Assembly (NCBI GenBank): GCA_039707655.1 | Contig: CM077666.1 | Location: forward strand, 287,297,166 to 287,361,165 | DNA: 64,000 nt | Direction of reading: 5' to 3' | DNA from: Elymus sibiricus | Lineage: Eukaryota; Streptophyta; Magnoliopsida; Poales; Poaceae | Shown here: piece after piece, positions 10,312 to 22,769 of the stretch | Layout: each line of letters begins with the position of its first letter | How positions within the stretch are numbered: position 1 is the stretch's first letter | The notes under the pieces: generated by a model | Told to the model about the DNA's origin: nothing | Databases searched by the model: none | Seen by the model: only the letters and a program-made list of their open reading frames with translations | Position numbers and translations under genes: made by a program

Positions 10312-12779
10312 ATGGGTTCTTCAGGGTGCCCGGAGATAGTCGAGCTGGTGGATGAGACGAAAGATGCCCGTCCGGGCGGGGTCACCCATCTGAGGTTGAG
10401 GGTGAAGCCGGTGGGGCAGGAGCATGGGGGGCGGTCGTGCTCGGTCGAGGATGATCTCGACCGGCTCCTGAGATCGTTCAATGTGCGCACCTCGGCGCGG
10501 GCTTCTGGTCAGACAAGCACGGACAAGAGGCTTATTGCGCTTGGGAAGGCGCCGATGTCGAGCTCGGAGATCGTGGAGTCTGTGAGCTTGAAGCAGGCCC
10601 TGAGGAAGATGTGCATCTCCCAGGCCTCGGAGATGGCCGCCATGAAGAGGATGTCAAAGCCCCCGGCTGTGTCGAATGCTCCTGAATCTGGGGCGATTAA
10701 GAAGCTTTATGCCTCTGTTGTGGTTCCAACAGACGAGGACCAAGATGGGAAGAACAAGGTTGAGAAGGCCGTTGCTTTGCCTGAGAAGGTTGTAGTAAGT
10801 TCATCGGTTAAGTTGGTTGAATCAGGTAAAAAGGTGCACAGTAAGGGTTCAGCTAACAAGCATGTGCGATCAGCTTCTCCAACCAAGGCCAAGGTCCAAA
10901 AAACCAGAATCCAAGATGTCATCAGTAATAAGTCACTGGAGGCAAGCGAAGATCCGCCTGCAGGAAGAGCTGTGGCAAAGCAGAGAAAGGGTAAATCTCC
11001 AAAAGCATCTAGTCCGCGAGCTGTTCCAGTAGGAGGCTCACGCCTGGTGTTTCGCAGCAAGTCCTCCACTAAAAAGAAGGTTAAACCGGAACCAGCTGCA
11101 GCAGTGGCATCGCATAAGCAGTGTGAACCAAAAGGTTCCGGTTCTCATACTAACAAGCAACAGGAGGCCCTTCAGGATGAACCCAAAACTCCAGCACCAA
11201 CCAGCAAGAAGGGCGCTGATGGCTCTCTCGGTGCCGAAGGAGTTGATTTTGGCAAAGGATGCTATGTCAGTGGGATCCCTGGTTCACAGCCTGGTGAATT
11301 GTCAAGATCGAAGGAAAAGGGTGAAAGCTCCCAAAGCTCAAAGAGCAGCATCGGTGACTATAGCACAAGCACCAGCATCAGTGAAGATAGTTATGGTAGC
11401 TTCAGTGCTAATGGCAGCAGGCCTCACATGTCAAAAGATGTCAGATGGGAAGCCATGAGGCGCATAGCGATCCAACAAGGGACCCTAGGATTGAAGAACT
11501 TCAAGCTTCTCAAACAGCTTGGCTGTGGAGATATTGGCACTGTTTATCTGGCTGAGTTGGTGGGTTCGGACTGCATGTTTGCACTGAAGGTTATGGACAT
11601 TGAGTACCTAATAAGCCGGAAGAAGATGCTGAGGGCTCAAACCGAGAGGGAGATACTGCAAATGCTTGACCACCCGTTTCTTCCTACCCTGTATTCTTAT
11701 TTCACGACAGATAATCTGTCTTGCCTAGTCATGGAGTATTGTCCAGGCGGTGACCTGCATGTCCTAAGGCAGAAGCAACCTACTAGATGCTTTTCAGAAG
11801 CTGCTGCTAGGTAAGTAACTTCAGCCATGGTATTTATGTGTTATCTCATCGACCAATTGCGCCTGCATTTCTAGCGGAAAATCATGTTTCAGGTTATTTA
11901 ACTCATAAGGATTATGTGTCCCTTTGCAGGTTTTACGTCGCTGAAGTTCTCCTGGCATTGGAGTATCTGCACATGTTGGGGGTTATATATCGCGATCTGA
12001 AGCCTGAGAACATACTTGTTCGTGAAGATGGGCACATAATGCTCTCCGACTTTGATCTGTCCCTGAGGTGTTCAGTTAATCCCATGCTTGTGAGGTGCTC
12101 ATCGGTAGGAAGAGATGAACCTCCTAGGCCTTCCGGACCTTGTGCAGAAAGCTGCATCGATCCACTCTGTATCCAGCCATCCTGGGCCAACTCTTCTTGC
12201 TTCACACCTCGGCTGGTATCTTCTACCCCTTCCAGGACACGGAGAGCTGAGCCCCTGAAGAAACCATCACTTCCGCAGCTTGTCGTTGAACCGACTGACG
12301 CGAGGTCAAATTCATTTGTTGGGACCCATGAATACCTTGCCCCGGAGATCATCAGAGGAGATGGCCATGGCAGCTCGGTTGATTGGTGGACTCTTGGCAT
12401 CTTTCTGTATGAATTGCTCTACGGCAAGACACCATTCAGGGGACCCGGCAATGATGAAACACTTACAAATGTGGTCTCGCAGGGGCTGAAGTTCCCTGAT
12501 AGCCCAGCTGTCAGCTACCAGGCTCGCGATTTGATCAGAGGGTTACTCGTGAAGGAGCCAGAGCACCGGCTAGGCTCGAGGAAAGGAGCTGCCGAGATCA
12601 AGCGGCATCCCTTCTTCCAAGGCCTGAACTGGGCCTTGATCCGTTGGACTGCACCGCCCGAGACCCCGAAAAGCGTCGACGCCTCAACCCTTACGGCAGC
12701 GGTGGCACGGAAGAAGAAGGAAGGCAAGTGCCTCGAGTTCCGGATGAATGGAGACGACATTGAGTTTGAACTCTTCTAA
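10312..12779 (+). CDS. AGC-VIII serine/threonine protein kinase, KIPK-like
   Basis: Two exons, 10312-11810 and 11930-12779, with a GT-AG intron of 119 bp, encode 782 aa. The N-terminal half (residues 1-395) is basic and Ser-rich and starts [12 protein letters not shown], like the start of KIPK (KCBP-interacting kinase) proteins. The kinase domain starts near residue 396, with glycine loop [13 protein letters not shown], Lys426 in [14 protein letters not shown] with Asp522, and DFD at 540-542. DFD in place of DFG marks plant AGC-VIII kinases. About 95 residues separate DFD from APE (637-639), the activation-loop insertion of this group. The C terminus ends FELF, resembling a PDK1-docking hydrophobic tail. 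Relatives act at the plasma membrane or on microtubules in growth and auxin-transport control. An upstream in-frame GTG at 10294 was rejected because the family starts MGS. The gene appears intact. Confidence 0.9.
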
Positions 12780-13214
12780 TGGTGGCAGTAGTAGCAGTAG
12801 AAGTTGTAGTGGTAGTACGTTTATGTTATGAAGAATATCCATACCGTGGTAGCTAGAAGTGGTAGTCCCCTGCAGTTTTTTTGTTGAAAATGAGTTATCA
12901 GTTGTCACCTGCCAATGTTGGGATGTAGAGTAAGGTCGGCTGTTGTGCCTGTAACTTTATTCCTTGTTAATACCATCAGATATCAGATGAGCCATGGTCT
13001 TGTGCAAGCAATTTTTCTTTTGAATGCAGCCATGGTCTTGCAAGCAATTGCAGCTGGGAGAACATGCTGCTGTTGTGCTGTTACTGCTTGCAGTAGTCGT
13101 TGTTGCTAGATAGTAGCAGTAGTAACTCAAGTAAGGTCCAGTAATAAGTTATGTGACATGTATTCTTGTTCATTAATATCATAAAGTTATGAGTAAGGAT
13201 TTAGCAGTCAAGTA
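12780..13214 (+). other. 3' untranslated and downstream region of the kinase gene
   Basis: AT-rich, with AGTAGC repeats just after the stop codon and no coding frame of note. The transcript probably ends somewhere before the Stowaway element at 13215, but no single polyadenylation signal stands out. Confidence 0.4.
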
Positions 13215-13368
13215 CTCCGTTCCTAAATATAAGACCTTTTAGAGATCCCACTATGAACTACATAGTGAGCAAAATGAGTGAATTTACAGTCTAAAATATG
13301 ACTATATACATCCGTATATAGTTCATAGTCGAATCTCTAAAAGGTCTTATACTTGAGAACGGAGGGAG
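13215..13368. mobile_element. Stowaway (Tc1/Mariner) MITE, Thalos-like
   Basis: A 154-bp element is flanked by TA dinucleotides (13213-13214 and 13369-13370). Ends are CTCCGTTCC on the left and the reverse complement of CTCCCTCCGTTC on the right. Long internal arms pair: the AAGACCTTTTAGAGAT region with ATCTCTAAAAGGTCTT. This is the structure of Triticeae Stowaway MITEs. The left end lacks the usual CTCC doublet, so it is slightly eroded. It lies between the 3' ends of two convergent genes. Confidence 0.88.
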
Positions 13369-13723
13369 TACGTGTTTGTCACTGACTTCACAATTATGTT
13401 ATGGAACCTCACAATTATGTTATGGGTTTGAGTTGCTGAATGCTGATGGGACGAGACGCTAGCGTGCACCAGTAATTGCTTGGATGTGAACCATTTTATG
13501 GTGCTGACCGGTGAGTAGCATAAACAATATGGCGCATCTGTGCTGTGATTATACCTTGATAACCAATTAACCATAAACAGAATGATAGCGTCTCAAAGTG
13601 GGCATTTCCTCTTGACAAGTTCACTGTAATATGTACAAATCCTGGAGGTATATGTGCGATTCGCACAAAAAACTAAACACTGCTACATCTATGAACCCCC
13701 TAACATTGGAACTGCTGTTAGAC
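13369..13723. other. Spacer between MITE and invertase stop codon
   Basis: It probably contains the 3'UTR of the reverse-strand invertase gene. A short tandem ACAATTATGTTATGG duplication lies at about 13390-13425. No other feature was seen. Confidence 0.4.
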
Positions 13724-16494
13724 TTACACAATGTAGGTCTTCTTCGGTGCTTTCCTGCCACGCTTCCTGTTCGGGTTGCATGAATCAGCCATGAGACTAA
13801 AAGCGTTAGCAAATTCCTCGTCTTCGTTGTTACAGAGTATCCTAGACTTTTCAGGGTTTTCGAGCAGCAGCTTGGCCACAAGGAAGCCGGCAATGGACCA
13901 AGTTTGGAATAGCCGAGCCTGTTTGCCGATGAACCGCCCACGCTTAGTGTCGTAGTATTCAGGCCATTTATCCACAGAAATACGCCTCTCGGCCACCTCC
14001 ACAGCTCTTGCCGCAATCTCGGGCCGGTTCATCTTGATACATGCCACTGTGAGCTGCAAAAACAAAAGCAAGAAACTGATTGACATTTACAAGCAGGAGC
14101 AACTGGTGCCAAGTAATCCAACCAAACACTCGACAAGGTCTCGAAGTGATAAACTGGCCAAGGCACGCCACTTTGCAACTGAGTACACATCGAAATTTTC
14201 AACATAATGCTCAAGTCGCAAACCTGCCACAACAATGTTGGCCAGGAACCTCCGTTATGGTATGACCAAGGCCTGCAGCAAAACAAAATAAATGTTATGA
14301 AGAAATGTAAACGATCTGCAAGACTCGCAGAAATAGGCAACAATCTAGGACTCACGTGTTTTTAGGGTCACTCCCTGTAATGTATTTCCACTCTTGATCC
14401 TCAAGAGCAGGATAACATATCTTCAATGGCATCTCTGCCACTAGATCAGACCATTTGGCTTCAACTAGATCCAGAATAGCGTGAGATTGACGGGTTGTTG
14501 CCAAACTGCTTACTATAGACCACAAGTTCCCCAGAGAAAAGAATCGGAAATCCATGTGAGCTGGTTGCAGGTTTCCAATTAAGTAACCCCCTTCCGGAGG
14601 GATCCATTCAACTAGCCAGGGAGGAATCTGATCAGGATATATGTTAAACTTGTTGACAGCATCATAAGAATATTCTTCTGTTTTGTATCGATATATCTCA
14701 TTTAGCTTTCTCTTGTCAAGCCAATAATATTCCCTAATATGAAAAGAGAGTGCCATAAGCCTGCTATTTAGGGCACGGATCAAGTCAGCAGATCCATCTT
14801 CCGGGGTAAGCATCTCACGTGCGCACAAGAGGGCTGAATAGAACAGTGACTGCACAAGAAATGAAAATGATATATGAGAAATCATGCATAAATAGCAGAA
14901 AGTAATCCTCATCCACAGAATAGCAGGGGTGCATCATGTGGCACTATTAACCATAATCTTAGAATGACCTGAATAACCATGTTTTCAAAGACAGGTGCTT
15001 CGATTGGCCAATATTTGTGGTTTCAGACCAGAACTGTGCTCCGTGCAGTGAAATGAGTGCCACCCAAAAAGAATTTAAGACATGTAAGAACTCTCTCATT
15101 CCTTGTGTAAAATATACCAGACTCCATAACTTCTATTTAGTGCCCGTGCCATCGTCATATATGTTTGTGTTGCTATGGTTATGTGCCTTTTGCTGTTTGT
15201 TTCGTGTATGTTTGTGATGTTTCACTACGCTGTTACTTTCGGACATTTGTGCTACCTGAATCTCCAGTGGGTGTCCATGGATACCCATTCGACGATCCAT
15301 CATGCAGGAGCCATCAGTGACTAGCAATGTGGGGAACATGTCAAACCCATCAGCTAAGCAGAGCTTCAGGATCAATTTTATTCCAGTCTGGACATCGATT
15401 CTCTCGTGAAATGAAAGGTCTCCTGAACATTTTCCATATGCCCTCAATAATATGATCCACCATAGACCTGAAAACCATCATTAATGCTCTCTTTTTATGC
15501 TATACGCGTATTAACAGAGTCAACATTTACCTGAATTAAAAGGTTTATTAAAAAACTTTACCTGAATCAACTGGTGCCACACGGCCTATAGCAGCCTCCC
15601 CAAAATCAGGATCGAGGACTTCCTCAGTTGCGCCCTCTTCATCACCTTCAAGCGGAACGACACGCACCTTGAAACTAGCTGGCATCAAGCCTTGCCCTGG
15701 ACTGTGGCAGTCCATGGTTTTCTCCCAGCTCTATAGATGATCAACAATCAGTTTTTACAAATTATTACAAGCTTCATACATGATAGGCAGTACATTGAGC
15801 AGAATGGTATCCTGATTTATTGCCTTCAACTAATAATTTCATATAGGTTGTGCTTAATCTTATTGGAAGTGAGGAGCATCAACATCAATGATGCAATTGC
15901 ATACACATTATTAACACAAGTAAGAGGAGCATACACCAACCGACCGAAATACTAGTATGAAGGGTGGGTGACCTGGAGCTGGAGCGTGTGCAGGATGAAG
16001 TTGCGGACGATGTCGTACTCCCCCTTGAGCAGAAAGGCGATGCCCGAGGGCACGAAGTCCCGGATGAAGACCTGGTCGTAGTTGAGCGGGCTGGAGTCGT
16101 TGGGGTCGCAGGCGGCGATGGTGCCCACGGGGCTGCCGCAGTAGCTGACCACCGACTCCCGGAGGAGCCCCCACGCCTCCTCCTCCAGGTCGCTCGCCGC
16201 GCGCCGCCTCTGCTGCGGCGCGTGGTCGGCGGCGCCGTTCAAGTCCCTCCCGGCGACATCGCCGGCGGGAGCGGGAGCAGGAGCCTTGAGGACGGGCTCA
16301 TGGTCGTGCGCTCTCGGGTTGCTGCTGGGATGCAGCGAGCTGGCGGCGCGAGGAGGGTTCCGCCGCCTCCCGCCCTTCCTCCTCGCATGGGATCCGAATC
16401 CGACCCCGACCCTGAGGGAGGTGAGCCGCGGGGGCGCCGCGCCGGAGCATCCGAGATGCAGCCGCAGCGGGGCGGCAGCCTGTGCGATCCCCAT
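13724..16494 (-). CDS. Neutral/alkaline invertase (GH100), probably organelle-targeted
   Basis: Six exons on the minus strand, 15973-16494, 15562-15730, 15256-15467, 14356-14849, 14224-14272 and 13724-14053, join in frame to 591 aa with GT-AG introns throughout. The enzyme hydrolyses sucrose to glucose and fructose. GH100 signatures are present: [69 protein letters not shown] and [15 protein letters not shown]. Residues 1-90 are rich in Arg, Ala and Ser and start MGIAQ, as in the alpha group of these enzymes. This fits a chloroplast or mitochondrial transit peptide rather than a cytosolic form. The start ATG (16492-16494) was chosen for that match. An upstream in-frame ATG near 16590 would add unrelated residues. 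No disabling mutation was seen. Confidence 0.93.
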
Positions 16495-17057
16495 GCGCTG
16501 GGAGGAGCCGTCGTATCGAACCTCTGTTGAGCCGCAAAAGCGAAACTGACGGGATTGATTGGCTGTGCGCAGGGCACGAGGGGGATGCAAACAAAGGCGT
16601 TCGAGAGGGCCAAGCGAAGCGCCGTTTTGGCCTGTCGCTGAGACCGTCCGTCACGGAGGCAGGGGAGGGCGATGCGTGGCCACCACTCGGTGCTTCTCTC
16701 CTCATACACGCCACGCCTCTCCCTGCCTCGATGCTCTCATCTAGTTTTGCCTCTATGAACGTTACTATTAATCAGTTGCTTTTTCAAATTCAAAAGGCCA
16801 CCCATACAAGAACAATCCAAAGGCTAAATAAAAAAGTACGTACTGAAAAGATGGTATTTTAAGTACGAATGTGAAATCGTACAATGCTGTACAAGTCAGC
16901 AAGTGTTACATTCTCCCACAATGCTTTCCAGCCCTAGCGTTAGATCCTAAAATGTCAATCGCCCAACTATTTCCCATCCCATGATGTTAAACTCAACAGC
17001 AGCAGCTGCAGGAAAGACTTTCAGCTTCCACCTACATACATCGCCAAGATGCCGATC
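16495..17057 (-). promoter_or_regulatory. Compact intergenic region: invertase promoter and HDA9 3' end
   Basis: The 563 bp between the invertase start codon and the HDA9 stop codon must hold the invertase leader and promoter and the HDA9 3'UTR, as both genes run leftward. No clear TATA box was seen on the minus strand. The AT-rich part at 16740-16860 is the likeliest place for the promoter. Confidence 0.5.
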
Positions 17058-20000
17058 TCAATGTCCGCCGTCATCGTGATCAATGTCATTGTCGCCTTCA
17101 TAGTACTCGTCCTCACGATAAACCTGCTTGTCTTGGGTATGCTCTGCATGACATAACACACACTTGTGTAAATAAAATATGACAACACAATTCAAAAGGA
17201 CTGGACACAATACCAGGCAAGGAACTGGCTGAATGAAGAACCAATTTAAGAATAAATAGATAATGCTATAGTTTTTGCACTGACAAATCATCAAGTCGCT
17301 ACTCATCCATATGAATGCTGCAAGACATGCCAGAGGTATTTCACTTACGGTCAACACGTTCATCAGGATCCAGCTCGTCCTCATCAAAGTCTGGGACATA
17401 GAAATCAGGTGGAACCTGCAAAATAAACTCATCATGTATTCGGTCTCTGCTAAGAAATAACAAACTACACTATCCTGGTGGAAGCAAGAAAAATAATAAA
17501 GACAACAAAAGATGTAAAGGCACATTCTAGTGTTCAGATACTATCCATTCCCAGTTTCAATTGGGATGTTTCAACATGCGAATGGGAATACAAACTAACC
17601 TCTTGCATCTGAACGCCAGGTGCATGTTGTATGGCCCGCAAACTCTCCATGACTTGCACTTTGATTGAACTGAGATACGTCTTACTATTCAGGTTGTCCT
17701 GGTCCATTCATCAATAGGAAGACAAATATCAGTTGCACATCTACACATCTCTAAAGAAAGATATTGATATTCTAGTTAAACGTACCCAATATATAAAAAA
17801 GCATGACGCGCCAAACGTCAGTTAAATATTTCCACAACACCAGGCAGGCATAGAATTACAAAGTTCAATCAGAAAAGGTTCATACCATGTTCAGATTTGG
17901 TACTTTCAATGTATAATCTGGACCGAAGTACTTAATGTATTCATTGTCAGGGATCTCTGCAAAGAAAATGCCATGTTAAACTCCGGACAATGGATAACCA
18001 CTAAGGAAGAATAGCTTACAAAAAGTAGTATTATAAGGGAAGAGTATTAGGACAGTATTGGATTTATTTTCACTTTTCACCTTAAAAGATCAAGAAAAGA
18101 AGAAAAAGAATACAAGAAAAAAATGTCACTATATTGAAGGATTACTAGCTACTGTCACTCAAACCAACAAGGTTAAGGGGAGCAGAACAAACAAATGAGA
18201 TACCATTTGGGAGCTCTGTGTCTAGAAGAACCCCAGTTTCAACAGCCCAACAGCGTGCTACATTCTCTTTGGTGTACCCACCACCTCCTGTCACCTGCAT
18301 GTTTGAAAATACATGAATATCCTAGAAAGAGCAAAAATAATCATACGATGATAGTTTTCTCCCTTACCAGCAGCGGGATTTTAAATTTCTTAACAAACTT
18401 TACACATTCAGCATGGCCTGTTTATGGAAAGCAGATCAAGTTAGTAAGTATAATAATAGATTATCCGAGTGAGTTAGCTCAATGAAACTAAAGTTCAAAG
18501 GACCCCAAATACCATCAACGCAAGAAAATTCTCAGAATACACTATTTCAACAGTGGAGACAAGGTAATCACGGTTAGTTTATACATCTGGATGTTTTGCC
18601 AAATCTATAGTAGCACGTAATATCAAGTTTTAGAGAGTACCTTCTATTGAAAGATTGAAACACCCTAGGCGGTCTCGCGCCAATGAATCAGCCCCACATT
18701 GAAGAACAATAGCACCTGGCAGATATGTCTCAACAACTTTGGCAATAATCTACATGATAAGCAACATTACATACCTCAATAAGAGTAGAGAACAAGAACA
18801 TGAATAAACATAAAGTAATGCACATCGACTTTTACCGTTTTAAAAAGCCGAGTAAAGCTGCTGTCATCTATGCCATCTTTAAGTGGGATGTTGATTGCAT
18901 AATATTTTCCTTCCCTGTCTCCTATATCCTTCAAAATGACAGCCAGGTAAATCGATATGAAGAGCACATCCTTATAAAATGAAGCTAAATTTTTTAAAGC
19001 TCTCATCATCATTACTTAACAGCACGTGATATTGAACTATTTAAAAACAAAGCAAGATGCAAGCTCTGTAAGTGCCATTTTTTTCAACATGTTAATAAAC
19101 AGAAAAGCGCACATTTCTGCTCATATCGAACCTCGCCCTTCCTCTAGTATGTGAGTTACAAGCTCTAGTTGATGGGATAATTTTGAATGGAGAACTTGCA
19201 ACTCAATCAAAGACAATTGCATAAAGAAACCCTTCCACTCATGCAGATGCACGCATAAAATATGTGCAAAAATAGCATTATCAGACCCATTACAAAAACG
19301 ATAAAGTGAATCTTCAAGTGATGGTTCAAGCATGACCGCAAGTGTTGTGTTGGTCAGTTGACAGCTTCTATTCTTCTAAGCTCAGATGATAATACATGCA
19401 TCAGAATGAAGAACATCCTTTTTAGCACTACCGCTTATCAAATATAGATCATAAACCTCCACTATTCCCAAATATGATGCTGGCTATTTGGATAGAATAC
19501 CGCACCAAGATTGTCCAGTAATGGAGACAAGAGTTCAATGATAAAAGTCACATACTTACATGTTCTAGGTGGACAGGAGAGAGTGAAGAAAAGAAGAAAC
19601 TGAAGTATGTCACGATGGTTCCTAGAATTATTGATTACCTCTAGTACCATCAACTTTGAGTAATATTATGCCAAAACCCATTGTAACTCAGTTTGTAAAT
19701 GTCTCTTCTATTTCATACAATTAAGAGTTCACATTCCAACTTTAACCGACATAAGTAAATAGGAGACAACAAACACCATAAAACTCATGCCCAATATTGA
19801 GCACAAACTAAGATACAAACTGAAGATAATAGCGATGAACTACTGCGAAATTAAGTAAAGGCAACTACATAATATGTATATTCATAAAGCTTGTCAGTGG
19901 AACATTACCTTAATATCACCTGTGCCAGGAAAGAACATGTCACCATACTTGTGGAAACTTACAGTCATTACCCTACAAATATGTATAGACAAAATCAGAT

Positions 20001-22087
20001 TGGAAATCTAAAGGCTCTCGAAGAGACAGCGGCATTACTATACAGCAACCTCACACTACCCATCTTAGAAGACAGAGCCAGAGATAGCAACTAAACTGAA
20101 AATATGGTGACAACAAAAGAGTAGGCGTCTATGGAGGCTCTGAAGATCAGTGAGACACATCCTATCAACAATTACAGTCATGTATTTTACTATCCATAAA
20201 AGCATGAACCTGTCAGTGAAATAGAAGGCTTCTTCAACTCCATCTCCATGATGGACATCAATGTCAATATAGAGAACCCTAGCATGATACTTGAGAAGCT
20301 CCAGAATTCCCAAAACCAGGTCATTAATGTAGCAGAAGCCTGACGCCTCACACTTCTTTGCATGATGCAGCCCACCAGCCCAATTAATAGCAATATCACA
20401 TGTTTTATGATTTAGTCTTCGAGCCGCATCTGAAAAATAAAGAAAAGCTTAGAGATCACAAAACAGAAAGAAGCATTGGCAATTTTCCTATTACCTAGAG
20501 TTCCTCCAGCATAGATTTGGCAGAACTCAAACAAATCATCAAAGACCGGGCAGTCCTCTCCAAGGTTGTCTGGGACAATGATTACAATGACGAAGTCAGA
20601 TAAGTGAAGTAAGAAAACCCCAAATACATGGAGATGTGATTTATAGCAATTCGCCAATTCCATTTAGTACAACAGGCATATTGTGGAAAGTATAGCAGGC
20701 AGTTCTTTATTTAAGTGCAAACTGCTAAGCTTCCATTTGGATACAACAATTTGTTGAGAGATCAGACCATCTTATGTGTTCCGCTTCTATTTTAAGCATA
20801 CATCCAAAGACCTAAGCTAATATAGCACTACCTTAGATTCAGGTAAATCATTTTGGGAGTTTTTGGTTCAGTGTCAGAAGTTACGCAAGTTTGACCAAAT
20901 GCTGCTGGCGTTTGGTTCATATAAACAACTGTGGCGAGCCACAAATTCTTAGGCACATGGCACATGGTCCACTCGTCATACACATGTTCTAACCAAGTTT
21001 TGACATGATTTTTTACAGCTAAATATAAGCAAGCAATATATGCGGCGTGCATTTTATTGTGAAAATAGCAAAGCCTGGGAGAGTAGTCTGTAAAAGAGAA
21101 AAATATCATCATCATACATCTAGTTAATTCACTTGCATACAAGTGCTGGGTATCAGGAGTTATTCGGTGCAAGAATTCCACATAATCAGCAGAATGGAAC
21201 TGCGCAAGTTCTGTTGGATATGCTTTGTGGGGTCTCTGCAAAATCCAATGGGAGCAAAATAAGGTAAACGACACATTTAAACAATTCATAAGTACAAAGA
21301 AAGGGGATGAACAATAATTCAATACCGACATATATCTCCATTTTCTTGTGAAGATCATATGATAACACGAGATGATGTGTCATGCAAAGGCGATGCGGTT
21401 TCATCGGGTGATTTGGCCCAAAGTACACATTGCCAACATCCCCTGAGATGCTCGGTCACAGAAAAGCAAGTAAACAATCTTAAAAGGTTGAACAGCAAAA
21501 AACTTAATACACATGTTGAACAAGGTGTGTGGATTTTTCCACAAACAACACAATGAAGGAACTAGTCATGAGAACCGAATCAAATAACTAGCGCAGAAAT
21601 TTTTACCATTTGACTTCCTTATCGACCTAGAATGAAGCATGCACTAATGCAAATTTTAGAACGCACCTACGGCTAGGGTTGAACAACTCAAGGAAATAGT
21701 AGGCCAAAGAACAGGGTCACACCAATTCTAGTTGAACAGATCACAATAGCACATAGCATCAAGTAATTTTCCTTCGTCGCATAACCATAGCACAGGATTC
21801 GACCGCAATGACCCATGCTGACGTCTTGCCACTACAAATCGGCGAAACAAGCACAACATACCACTATGCCCACACAGTATTTCCCCCTACTATCGAAATT
21901 GCCAGATGAGACACCTAGGAGGAGTAAGAGTAGCGACTTGCGACTAGCGGAGAACTAGGTATGAACGGTGGTTGGTGGTGGGTGGGTGGGGTGGGTGGGG
22001 GGGGGGGGGGGGAGGGGGGCAGTGGAGAAGAGGGGGCGTAGGGAACATACCATCGTAGAAATAGGATATCCTGTCTTTCTCCAACAT
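17058..22087 (-). CDS. HDA9: Class I histone deacetylase, HDA9 orthologue
   Basis: Fourteen minus-strand exons join in frame to 430 aa (Arabidopsis HDA9 is about that size): 22051-22087, 21330-21442, 21118-21235, 20495-20569, 20210-20429, 19909-19972, 18836-18928, 18641-18749, 18368-18417, 18204-18294, 17886-17956, 17600-17698, 17349-17415 and 17058-17143. All introns have GT-AG ends. The product is an RPD3-type nuclear, zinc-dependent lysine deacetylase. Visible active-site parts are the His dyad at 136-137 (GGLHH), zinc ligands Asp172 and His174 (DIDVHHGDG), Asp261 (CGADS) and the catalytic Tyr300 (GGGGYT). The protein starts [13 protein letters not shown], where Arabidopsis HDA9 starts with a related short sequence. 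It ends in an acidic tail ([13 protein letters not shown]), typical of HDA9. No broken exon was found. Exon 1 has only 37 coding bases, followed by a G-rich intron. Confidence 0.95.
21971..22019. repeat. G-run with possible G-quadruplex in HDA9 intron 1
   Basis: GGTGGGTGGGGTGGG is followed by about 18 consecutive G and then GGAGGGGGG on the plus strand, so the HDA9 transcript carries the C-rich complement. It lies 30-80 bp inside intron 1, next to the exon 1 donor. Confidence 0.8.
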
Positions 22088-22469
22088 GACCTCGCTCTCG
22101 AGCGGCCGCCTGCCTCTACAGGCGGAGGCGGCGGTGGCGGCGCCGAATGAGGGGAGCCGGGGAAGCCGACAGCGAGTTCGCGACGGCGGAGGCGGCGGCG
22201 GAAGTTGGGGCGGTCGTGCGTGAGGAGGAAGGGGAAAACCGAGCGAGGCGATGGCTCTGGGGAACGTTCTGGACCGGCATGGACAGTCAGGATCGTGTTG
22301 GTGCCATGATCGGACGGTCAAAGTTATTGCGCGGGTGAATTATTTCGCCTCGATTGGTACTCAAAAGTACTGTTTTTTTTTTAGTTGGAAGTACTGCTAT
22401 TTCTGATTCTGTACAAAATATTAGTACTAGTACAATCTTTATTTTTTTTTCATGGAGTACTAGTACAAT
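22088..22469 (-). promoter_or_regulatory. HDA9 5'UTR and promoter region
   Basis: GC-rich for about 180 bp before the HDA9 start codon (GCGGCGGAGGC-type repeats), then AT-rich. It is the only space available for the HDA9 leader and promoter before the repeats begin. No clear TATA word was seen. Confidence 0.45.
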
Positions 22470-22573
22470 CTTCCTTCGTACGAAAAATAACTGTTACTCA
22501 AACGGATGTATGTAGCGAAATACGTCTAGATACCTTTACTTGAGCGATAGTTATATTTGGATGTAGGTAGTAT
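22470..22573. mobile_element. Degenerate Stowaway MITE
   Basis: CTTCCTTCGTACGAAAAATAAC opens the block, followed by the paired arms ACTCAAACGGATGTAT and CTTTACTTGAGCGATAGTTAT. This is the pattern of a second Stowaway family, considerably eroded. The right terminus and TA duplication are not clean. Confidence 0.5.
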
Positions 22574-22769
22574 TTTCTGAACCAGTAAAATGTACTCGAG
22601 GGTCTAATTTCTTTAGCCGGACCATTCTTTTGGTCAAACATTTTAGCCGAACCTGTAGGAACACTGGGGTTCTATGACTTGCGGCTGGTTTCAATTTATT
22701 CTATAAACACGTAGGTGGTTAAATCGACATATTTAATTTAGTATGTATGTCGTTAAAAATGGTATTTAG

